From UBA10205 sp964373815 (GTDB lineage Archaea > Iainarchaeota > Iainarchaeia > Iainarchaeales > Iainarchaeaceae), in contig CAYJWI010000003.1 in assembly GCA_964373815.1 (NCBI GenBank), positions 10,252 to 74,251 on the forward strand: a stretch of DNA of 64,000 nt. The letters run 5' to 3'. Shown piece by piece: positions 25,344 to 32,615 of the stretch. How positions within the stretch are numbered: position 1 is the first letter of the stretch; every line of letters begins with the position of its first letter. The notes beneath the pieces are model-generated. The model was not told the DNA's origin. It did not search any database and was given only the letters and a program-made list of their open reading frames with translations. The translations under genes and the position numbers were made by a program.

Positions 25344-26964
25344 TCTTGGCCACCTTACCCATATCCTTGCCTAGGTTCTTCTTTTTGAGCTTCTCGAGCT
25401 CCATCCTTTCGCGGTAATCGAGCGTCTGCGCGACCTGTTCGCCGAAAGCGGGGTAAACCACCTCAATCTGCCCCTCGTCTTTTAACAACTTGCAGCACTC
25501 CTCCACCTTTTCCCTCGGAATTCCGAGCTGCTTGGAAATTTCGCCGAACTTCGCGCTACCCTTTTCGGTTATGAACACCACTATCTTGTCAAAATCAGTC
25601 ACAAGCCTGTGCTTTTGTATTTCAGTCGCAATCCCGACTATTTCCTGCAAAGGCTTCGAAGCCTGCGACTCGGTTACAGGTATTGCGGTGCTTATCCTCT
25701 CCGCCTGCTTTTCGGATTGCCTGGTTTTTTTCTCGAGCTCGATTATGTTCGCGAGCCTGCTTATTGATTCCATTACATCGCTTGTGGATATTTTCCAGAT
25801 TTTTTTCTCAATCTCCTTTTCCGGTATGCCGTATTTTTCCATCAGCGCATCCACCTTCCCTTCAAGCTCTTGGAGCTTTTTATCGTTTATTTTCCCCCCC
25901 GCCTTGTGCTCTATGAATGCTTTCAGTTTCTCCGAATCCGGGGCGCCCTCGAGGCTTTTTTCGAGCGCCTTTGCCTCGCTATAATGGCTCCTCTCCGCCG
26001 CGGAATTTCCTGTCCCGGATTTTTGCGCAGGCGCTCCGCTGTCCGTTCCTCCCATCTTGGCTTTCGCTTCTGTTGGTTTCCCTGTTTTTTCTCCGGATCC
26101 GGCCTTGTAGCCCCCAGCCTCTCCTGCGTTTCGCGGAGCGTTTTCTCCCTGCTTCGCTATTTTTTCAAGCGTCTGCTGCTGCTTTGCGAGCAGCGCCTCG
26201 ATGTTTTTCGTGCTCGCGACTTTTTCGAGGTCGAAAGGTTTTACGTTCGGAACTATTTGTTTGGCCGTGGCGTTGAGTTCCTGCCTCTCGCCCGTCAGCT
26301 CTTTTTTCTGGATGTTCAGAATGTGCAGCTTTTCCCTCTGCTCCTCCATCCTCTGCCGAAATGTCTGCTCGTCTATCCGCCTTTTCAAAAAGCTCTGCTC
26401 CAAAAAATCCATGAGCGCCTTGGTTTCCTTTATTTCCGTGTCGATGCCGCGGTCCTGCGCCTTGATGCTGCCGTAAATTTCCTTCACTCCAACAAGGGCC
26501 TGCCTCTGGCTGAATTTCCTGCCTTTTATTCCGCCCTGCAGTCCCCGGATTTCGCCGCGAAGCCTCTTTATTGTTTCCCTGTACTTGCTGATTTTTGCTT
26601 CGTCCGCGGCCTTGACCGCAAAAACGAATTTTCCCCTGCGCGAAAGGGTTTTTTCCCTGTTTTGGGCTTTTCGGGTTCCGTCATTTTTTTTTGCCGCAAA
26701 TTTCCTGCCAGATATTTTCCCTTTTTGGGCAGCGGGTTTTCCTCCGCGCACGCTCTTTTCTTCCTTCTGCTGCCCTGGTTTTGTTTGTTGCACCAGCCCA
26801 TTCGGGGCTCTTCTGGCAGCCACTGTTTTCTGCTGTGCAAGAGTAGCAGGTTTTGCTTCGGCTGGCTGCACGAATTTCCACAAACCCCCGAAACGTGCTT
26901 GCTTTCTTGGCCCAGCACCGAAAACCCTTCTGATGGCTTCGAGTATGCTCTGCAATAAACCCAT
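25336..26964 (-). CDS. Coiled-coil protein with C-terminal winged-helix-like domain, pilus operon
   Basis: 542 residues from the ATG at 26964 (a TTG at 26985 is possible). Residues 30-110 are a disordered Lys/Ala/Gln-rich tail, 120-250 long coiled coil, 260-340 low-complexity Gly/Ala/Lys, and the last 110 residues look like a winged helix (VFITEKGSAKFGEISKQLGI, then EGQIEVVYP). No secretion signal, so it is cytoplasmic. Placed first in the operon with the ATPase, it may be an adaptor or regulator of pilus assembly. AT-rich promoter sequence with several TATA-like boxes lies at about 26995-27025. Confidence 0.75.
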   Translation of the reverse strand: MGLLQSILEAIRRVFGAGPRKQARFGGLWKFVQPAEAKPATLAQQKTVAARRAPNGLVQQTKPGQQKEEKSVRGGKPAAQKGKISGRKFAAKKNDGTRKAQNREKTLSRRGKFVFAVKAADEAKISKYRETIKRLRGEIRGLQGGIKGRKFSQRQALVGVKEIYGSIKAQDRGIDTEIKETKALMDFLEQSFLKRRIDEQTFRQRMEEQREKLHILNIQKKELTGERQELNATAKQIVPNVKPFDLEKVASTKNIEALLAKQQQTLEKIAKQGENAPRNAGEAGGYKAGSGEKTGKPTEAKAKMGGTDSGAPAQKSGTGNSAAERSHYSEAKALEKSLEGAPDSEKLKAFIEHKAGGKINDKKLQELEGKVDALMEKYGIPEKEIEKKIWKISTSDVMESISRLANIIELEKKTRQSEKQAERISTAIPVTESQASKPLQEIVGIATEIQKHRLVTDFDKIVVFITEKGSAKFGEISKQLGIPREKVEECCKLLKDEGQIEVVYPAFGEQVAQTLDYRERMELEKLKKKNLGKDMGKVAKNA

Positions 26965-27289
26965 CTTGCCCACGCTTCCGCCCAATCGATTCTACTCTAT
27001 ATCTTTTATACTTTATATTGTTTCTTTATATTGTTTCCCCGCAAAGCGGCCTATGTAGAATAATAAGGCCTATTTTAGGGGGCTTGTTATTTTTGAGGCG
27101 TGTGCGGATAAACCGATATTCAGCTTGTTTTTTTGGCATTCCATTGCCCGGATACAGAGATTGCGGCAGACTGCTTTGGAAAGGGTTTTATTCAGCGTGT
27201 TTATACAGAATATGGGGCCGCTGCTGATTGTTTTTATATCCGGCCTCTTGATGCTGTAGTATGGTGACTGGGGGTTTTTTATTCTGGCT

Positions 27290-27790
27290 TTGAAACTAAA
27301 CCTTGGCTGCGGAGCCGACATCAAAGAAGGCTATTTGAACGTTGATGCTCTTGACTTTGGCCAGGAAATAGTTGCCGACCTTGGGAAACCCTGGAAATTC
27401 GCAAAAAACAGTTCTGTTGACGAAATCCTAATCATGGATTGCCTTGAACACGTTGCCGACATAGAATTCTTCCTCTCAGAATGCAACCGTGTGCTAAAAG
27501 TAGGCGGCCGCATGGGATTGCAGGTTCCGCACTTCAAATGCCCAAGCGCCTACATCATCACGCATAGGCATTACTTTTCTTGGTCAACTTTTTACCATTA
27601 CCCTCAGGCTTATGATAAAACCAGGACCCTCTGGCCGGAAACCGTCGAACTCATTGTTGAACCGCGCTTGCCGCCTTTGAACTGGCTGGCAAACCTCTTT
27701 CCAAAATACTGGGAAAAATTCTTTTATGCCTCCGGGCTTCGCATTGCTTTCGTAAAGCTTGCTTCAGAGAAAACCAAAGGGTGGCGGTAA
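27290..27790 (+). CDS. SAM-dependent methyltransferase
   Basis: 166 residues with the class I SAM motif LNLGCGADIKEGYLNVD at the N-terminus, motif II DEILIMDCLEHV and CNRVLKVGGRMGLQVP. Similar small proteins modify sugars or lipids in surface glycan clusters, but the substrate cannot be told. It starts with TTG, as the frame closes just upstream. The 300 bp before it (26990-27289) hold only AT-rich promoter-like sequence, with no gene I can support. Confidence 0.8.
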   Translation: MKLNLGCGADIKEGYLNVDALDFGQEIVADLGKPWKFAKNSSVDEILIMDCLEHVADIEFFLSECNRVLKVGGRMGLQVPHFKCPSAYIITHRHYFSWSTFYHYPQAYDKTRTLWPETVELIVEPRLPPLNWLANLFPKYWEKFFYASGLRIAFVKLASEKTKGWR

Positions 27791-28004
27791 TGCCTTGGCC
27801 AAAGCCTTTGGAGGCTGTAACCCTGTTTTGCCAGCACTTTGCCAGTTGACGGTTAATTTGGCATCCATTGGGAAACGCACTTTAGCCAGGGATGGTGCCA
27901 CAATCCCGGCATACCTTGGGATAAAACCCCTCTTTTATACGCTTTTTACCACTTTTTCGGAAAGGTTTATAGGGCTTTTTCAGGTAATTATGTATAGGTA
28001 AGTT

Positions 28005-28877
28005 ATGGTTTTGGGTGTTGCGCAAAGGCAGGGCCTTAAGAGGACCGTTGCCGAAAAGGAGCTTCTAAGGAGCATAAGCGCGCTCGAGCAGGGCATTTCC
28101 GACGAAACCGATTCGGAAAAAAGGCAGCAGCTCCTCTACCAGCTAAACGGGCTGCGCGGCCACCTCTCGAGGCTCTCTGGCACCACTTACACCGACCTAA
28201 GGCTTGAGAACTCGCGCCTGCGAAAGGCCATTGAGGATGCCAATGAAAAGATTTCACAACTCATGCAGCTGCGCCTTGCAGAGGGGCAGGGCCCTGAAAG
28301 CGAAGATGCGAAGCTCAAGTTCTACCGCGCCTTGATTTCAAGGTACTCCGACCTGATAAATGAGAAGGAGCAGAAAACGGTGGGCGAAATAAAAGCCCTG
28401 GTAAACAAGGATGACCTAACCATCCAGTCACTTGCCCAAGGTTTGATGCAGCAGGGCTACAAGTTCGAGAACCATTATTTCCAGTCAGCCGAAAAAGCCT
28501 ACAATTATGCCAAGGATGAAATAGCGTTCGTCGACTCCGACCTCGGGCTCTCTTACTGGCTCTTGCCGAAGGAAATAATTTCTGAAAAAATCGGTGATGA
28601 TGAGGACATAGCGGTCTTTCTCTGCTCTTTGCTCTTTGCGCTCGGGGACGATGACGCGGAGTGCGTGATTGCGGAGCTCGAGGACGCGAAAACCCACGCC
28701 TTTGTTATAACGAATTTCCACTCGAAGTTCCTGCTCCTAGACCCAGTGCAGAAAAAGCCGTTCAGGGAGTTTTACGGCCAGAAGAAGGACGTGCTCGAAA
28801 AGTATTCCTTCAAAGGTTCGCGCATAAAGAGGTTCCTCTACCGCTTCAACCGCTCGAAGTACGAGCAGTACTCTTAA
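28005..28877 (+). CDS. Transglutaminase-fold protein without the catalytic Cys
   Basis: 290 residues. Residues 15-100 form a coiled coil. The rest matches the transglutaminase-like pattern: YWLLPKEIISEKIGDDEDIAVFLCSLLFALG (in two halves), then a THAFVIT histidine (His231) and LLLDPVQ (Asp246). In active family members the motif is GDCED; here it is GDDED, with Asp199 in place of the nucleophilic Cys. No signal peptide. It is probably a non-enzymatic or altered-function relative. It is convergent with the lipoprotein gene 14 nt away. Confidence 0.65.
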   Translation: MVLGVAQRQGLKRTVAEKELLRSISALEQGISDETDSEKRQQLLYQLNGLRGHLSRLSGTTYTDLRLENSRLRKAIEDANEKISQLMQLRLAEGQGPESEDAKLKFYRALISRYSDLINEKEQKTVGEIKALVNKDDLTIQSLAQGLMQQGYKFENHYFQSAEKAYNYAKDEIAFVDSDLGLSYWLLPKEIISEKIGDDEDIAVFLCSLLFALGDDDAECVIAELEDAKTHAFVITNFHSKFLLLDPVQKKPFREFYGQKKDVLEKYSFKGSRIKRFLYRFNRSKYEQYS

Positions 28878-28891
28878 ACGTTTTTTCGCGG

Positions 28892-29404
28892 CTAGCTTTG
28901 CTCGGCATACTTTCCGTAATACTCGGCTTTAATGTCCTCTTTTGTAGGCCCGGTTGCTTCGCAGCTTGCCACAAGCTGGCCTTGGCTGTCGCTTACCTCT
29001 GTCTTGACGCTTTTGAGAGTGCCTTGCTGCAGGAATGGGATTTCCTTCCCCTTTTCCGTAAAATAAGCCGTGCCCGCAACGCAGTATGCATATGCCTGCA
29101 GCTTCACCTGCGTACTCTCGTCAAATAGCTTGTTCTCCGGGTTAGGGCTTACCGTGATTTTTGAGAGGCCCGTGATTTCCCCGCTCAATGCGTCTTTGGC
29201 GAACTTGACGCTTCCACCAGTGACCGCAAGCTCTAATTCTAACCCAGCGCTTGCCTGAATCGCACTTTCCTCTTTTTGCACCTGCGTAGCCCCGGTTTGC
29301 TGCCCCGCATTTCCCTGTGCTGCGCTATTTCCGCCAGCGCAGCCGCTTGCAAGCATTGCAAGGACGAGCAGGCACGCGAGTATTGCCCCTTTTTTGATTT
29401 CCAT
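28892..29404 (-). CDS. Secreted lipoprotein
   Basis: 170 residues from the ATG at 29404, which has a GGTGA ribosome site. The signal peptide ends in a clear lipobox (AMLASGC, Cys22), followed by a Gly/Gln/Ala linker and a small domain with two or three Cys (YAYCVAGTAYF, VASCEATG). Likely anchored on the outer face of the membrane. No family recognised. Confidence 0.75.
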   Translation of the reverse strand: MEIKKGAILACLLVLAMLASGCAGGNSAAQGNAGQQTGATQVQKEESAIQASAGLELELAVTGGSVKFAKDALSGEITGLSKITVSPNPENKLFDESTQVKLQAYAYCVAGTAYFTEKGKEIPFLQQGTLKSVKTEVSDSQGQLVASCEATGPTKEDIKAEYYGKYAEQS

Positions 29405-29535
29405 GTTCACCAATAGGCAGGCATTTTTTTTAAATGGATGCTTTTGAGAAGACTTTGAGAAGAAATTTTTTGCCAAGAGGCATTCTGAATGCTAAATACA
29501 ATTATTTGAAATGCTGCCTAGCGTGTGCGGTTCTT

Positions 29536-30504
29536 TCAGAGCCTTTCAGTAATGACCCGGTTCTCGCCTGTCCCGTGCTTTTTCACAAACGCCCTTATCC
29601 CGCTCTCCGAAAGTACCGTGTTTTTTGTCCCCAGCGCCATTATTTCAGAGCACGCGTTAGCCGCTCCCCACACCAGCGCCTCATCGGTTTTTCTCCCTTT
29701 CATGATTGCTGCGCTGAAAGCCGAGCCGAACGCGTCCCCCGCGCCTGTCGCATCCTGAAACTTTACCTTGTAAGCCTTTATCGAGTAAATTTTTTTCCCG
29801 TCGGTTGCGTGCGCGCCGTTCTTCCCCTCCGTTATTGCCACGGTATCCGCAATATCAAGAAGCGCTTTGAGGTTTCTGTGGACATCTGCAGAACCGGTGA
29901 GCTTTAGCGCTTCCCTGCTGTTTAGCAGGAGAATATCGACTTTGCCGCATATTTTCCCAAGCTTCCTGCGCCCGAGGCTTATTTCCTTCTGCCCCGGGTT
30001 GAACGCCACTTTTGCGCCGATTTTTTTCGCGTGCGAGAAGACTTTTTTCAAAAATATTGGTTCCGAGTGCAGGGAGGTGATGTAGAGCCACTTCGCCTTC
30101 AGCTTCCTCAAATTTATTTCCGCCTTCGAGAGCATTTCAGTAGCTCCGGCGTGGAAGAGTATTACCCTGTCCCTGCCAAAGCCTGTGAGTATAACAGAAT
30201 AGCCCGTGTTCGCGCCCAGAATTTTCGCGACGAGCCTTGAGTCCACTTTCTCTTTTCTTAACTCCTTTAGTATCCTTGCCCCGCTCTCATCATTGCCGAT
30301 GGCGCACAATGCCCCGGCCCTTAGCCCGAGCTTCGAGAAAGATGCGGAGGTGTTCACAGCCCCGCCGCCCGTGGAGTACTTCATTGTCTTGACATCGAGT
30401 TTCGAGCCGGGGTAGAAGACGCATATCCCGCCGCTGAAGTTCTCCTTCGGCACGTAGACGAAGACGTCCTCCGTCGCGGCGCCGATTGAAATCACGTCTA
30501 GCAT
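29536..30504 (-). CDS. PfkB-family sugar or nucleoside kinase
   Basis: 322-residue ribokinase-fold kinase. It shows the N-terminal GGGAVNTSASFSKLG substrate motif near residue 46 and the C-terminal DATGAGDAFGSAFSAAIM motif near residue 250 with the catalytic Asp. Family members phosphorylate ribose, fructose 6-phosphate, fructose 1-phosphate or nucleosides; the substrate is not decided by the motifs. The gene is divergent from GAPDH, which hints at a sugar-phosphate role. Confidence 0.85.
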   Translation of the reverse strand: MLDVISIGAATEDVFVYVPKENFSGGICVFYPGSKLDVKTMKYSTGGGAVNTSASFSKLGLRAGALCAIGNDESGARILKELRKEKVDSRLVAKILGANTGYSVILTGFGRDRVILFHAGATEMLSKAEINLRKLKAKWLYITSLHSEPIFLKKVFSHAKKIGAKVAFNPGQKEISLGRRKLGKICGKVDILLLNSREALKLTGSADVHRNLKALLDIADTVAITEGKNGAHATDGKKIYSIKAYKVKFQDATGAGDAFGSAFSAAIMKGRKTDEALVWGAANACSEIMALGTKNTVLSESGIRAFVKKHGTGENRVITERL

Positions 30505-30623
30505 TTTTTCTCCAGCAAAAACAACGTTTTTTTCCTTAATAAAACCAGGCTTTGTCCGGACTTGCCATGTAATAAGTTTTAAATTGCTTGAGCCACTATA
30601 CTTTCTTGTCCGAGGTGCTTGGT

Positions 30624-31613
30624 TTGAAGGTCGCGATAAACGGTTTTGGGAGGATTGGCAGGCTAGCCCTTCGCAATGGCATCTCCGAGAAGGGACTTGA
30701 CTGGGTCGTAAACCACCCGGAAGGCGTTGGGAGCGCGGCCCACCTGTTCAAGTATGATTCTGTTTACGGCAAGTTCGAGGGCCCTGTAGAAGTTCAGGGC
30801 GATTCGCTTTCAATTAACGGGAAGAAAGTGAAGGTCATTTCGAAAAAAGTCACGCCAGCGGAGCTTCCGTGGAAAGAGCTGAAGGTTGAAGTAGTGCTGG
30901 AGTGCACAGGTGCTTTCCGCTCGAAAGAGGATGCAGGGGGCCACCTGAAGGCCGGGGCGAAGAAAGTAATCATCTCCGCGCCCGCGAAAGGCGAGATAGA
31001 GAGCTTTGTTCTTGGCGTGAACAGCGACAGGCTCGGATCTTCCCAAGCAATAATTGACAACGCTTCGTGCACCACCAACTGCCTCATGCCTGTCCTGAAA
31101 GTATTGAACGACAAATTCAAAATCAAAAGGGGGTTCATGACTACAATCCACGCCTACACCGCTGACCAGAACCTTGTTGACGGCGGGCACAAGGACCTGC
31201 GCAGGGGCAGGGCGGCAGCGCTCAACATTGTGCCCACAAGCACCGGGGCTTCGGAAGCGGCGGCAAAAGTGATTCCCGCGCTAAAGGGAAAGATTGACGG
31301 CAAAGCCATCAGGGTTCCTGTGCCGGTGGGTTCGCTTATCGATGTCACAGTAGAGGTTGAGAAGCCGACTAGCGCCGATGAAATAAATTCTGAGATGAAG
31401 AAGGCCTCGCAGGGAAGCCTCAAGGGCATCCTGGAATACTCCGAAGAGCCTCTTGTCTCCTCCGACATAATAGGGAACAAGCATTCAAGCGTTTTCGACT
31501 CCGAACTCACAAAGGTCGTTGGCGGCACCCTTGTGCAGGTAGTTTCATGGTATGACAACGAAATGGGCTATGCGCAGCGGCTCGTTGACGTGGTCAAGGG
31601 CCTGAAGCTATAA
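30624..31613 (+). CDS. gap: Glyceraldehyde-3-phosphate dehydrogenase, bacterial type I
   Basis: Oxidises glyceraldehyde 3-phosphate to 1,3-bisphosphoglycerate. It has the Rossmann start KVAINGFGRIGRLALR, the active-site ASCTTNCLMPVLKV, the MTTIHAYTADQNLVDG and RRGRAAALNIVPTSTGA motifs and WYDNEMGYAQRL at the end. These define the bacterial/eukaryotic type I enzyme, not the archaeal type II form. I start at the TTG at 30624: GAGGTG lies 6 nt upstream, a TATA-like TTTTAAATT (30577-30585) places the transcript start between, and this start gives the family N-terminus. Confidence 0.93.
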   Translation: MKVAINGFGRIGRLALRNGISEKGLDWVVNHPEGVGSAAHLFKYDSVYGKFEGPVEVQGDSLSINGKKVKVISKKVTPAELPWKELKVEVVLECTGAFRSKEDAGGHLKAGAKKVIISAPAKGEIESFVLGVNSDRLGSSQAIIDNASCTTNCLMPVLKVLNDKFKIKRGFMTTIHAYTADQNLVDGGHKDLRRGRAAALNIVPTSTGASEAAAKVIPALKGKIDGKAIRVPVPVGSLIDVTVEVEKPTSADEINSEMKKASQGSLKGILEYSEEPLVSSDIIGNKHSSVFDSELTKVVGGTLVQVVSWYDNEMGYAQRLVDVVKGLKL

Positions 31614-31639
31614 CCTGTCTTTCAAAAAACTTATTTATA

Positions 31640-32401
31640 CTAAGTTTCCCTGTACTTGCTGAACTGTTCCGCAAAATCCTGCGGCTTCCAGAGCCACTCG
31701 AATTGTTTCGGCTTTTTCACGCCTTCAGTGTAAATAGGCTTTTCAGTGAGACCGAACATAGGGAATTTTTTCGGCGAAACCAACTTTATGTACGCAGCGC
31801 CGCCGTAATTCATGTTCTCGACAAACCCGTCAGTGGTCTCATACCACTGCCCCCCGTGCATCTTCTCAATCGGCCCGTAATCCGAGGCAAAGCCGGGATA
31901 GACCCAGTTTGCCATCACAAGGGTTTGCGTTTTCGAAGGGTTTACGGTAATGTGCCCGAACCCCGGGAGCATTACGCACTTGTCCCCCTCGCGCGCATCG
32001 AAGACGAGGAACTCATCGCCGTTCTGCAAAAGGTAGTGCGCCCTGCCGTGCAAGACCTCGTAAACCTCGGGGTACCATGTCTTGGTGCCGGGAACAGCAG
32101 GGTGGTAGTGGCCGAATGTCTTGTTGTACTCGTGCCCCGCGAGGAACGCAGGGAGCACTGTGATATCATACCTCAAATTGGCAGCCCTTATTTTCTTCCT
32201 GTGCCTTTCAATGCACACATCGCGGTACATGTAATAGAATTCTTTTGGGAGTTCCGCTTCAGGGTGCTTGAGCACAGGGGCCATCCTCTCACGCGTCCTT
32301 GCCTCGGGAACAATTTTTTCCATCCCGCTGCCGAAAATAAGTTTATTCCCTTCAAGCTTGAGTGGAAGGCCGGAGGATTGCTTGAGGTTTATTGCAGGCA
32401 T
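31640..32401 (-). CDS. Glucose-6-phosphate isomerase, archaeal cupin type
   Basis: Interconverts glucose and fructose 6-phosphates. The 253-residue cupin has the metal ligands FGHYHP (two His), PEVYEVLHG (Glu) and GFGHITVNP (His), plus a TDGFVENMNYG segment typical of the archaeal enzyme. I start at the ATG at 32401, which has a TATA-like TATTTATTC (32423-32431) centred 26 nt upstream; an ATG at 32440 lies upstream of that box. It is convergent with GAPDH. Confidence 0.92.
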   Translation of the reverse strand: MPAINLKQSSGLPLKLEGNKLIFGSGMEKIVPEARTRERMAPVLKHPEAELPKEFYYMYRDVCIERHRKKIRAANLRYDITVLPAFLAGHEYNKTFGHYHPAVPGTKTWYPEVYEVLHGRAHYLLQNGDEFLVFDAREGDKCVMLPGFGHITVNPSKTQTLVMANWVYPGFASDYGPIEKMHGGQWYETTDGFVENMNYGGAAYIKLVSPKKFPMFGLTEKPIYTEGVKKPKQFEWLWKPQDFAEQFSKYRET

Positions 32402-32502
32402 GAAAGAACATCCCGTGATTAGGAATAAATAGGTTGCCATCGGACTTCACTGCCATGGAATAGATTGCCTTGCCTAAACCAAAAAAAAGGCAAATTTCCG
32501 TT

Positions 32503-32520
32503 TACCACTGGCCAGTGGTA
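32503..32520. promoter_or_regulatory. 18-bp perfect palindrome, candidate regulator site
   Basis: TACCACTGGCCAGTGGTA reads identically on both strands. It lies in the divergent region between cupin PGI (start 32401) and the 674-residue surface protein (start 32616), about 35 bp upstream of that gene's TATATATAC box. The symmetry and place fit a dimeric regulator. No T-run follows, so a terminator is less likely. Confidence 0.5.
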
Positions 32521-32615
32521 CACAATTTTCCCCGCAAAAGCCGAAAGTGCAAGTTATATATACAACATTGGTACAAAAATAAAGCAACACAACTTAGCTA
32601 TGTAAGGGATTTTTT

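Noticed and set aside
26990..27289. Searched for a tRNA or structured RNA between the pilus operon and the methyltransferase
   Set aside because: No cloverleaf or GTTCRA-type T-loop was found; only AT-rich promoter-like sequence and a weak GGCCTAT/ATAAGGCC near-repeat.
27070..27324. An 84-codon minus-strand frame before the methyltransferase gene
   Set aside because: It overlaps the conserved SAM motif of the methyltransferase, has no recognisable domain and no promoter.
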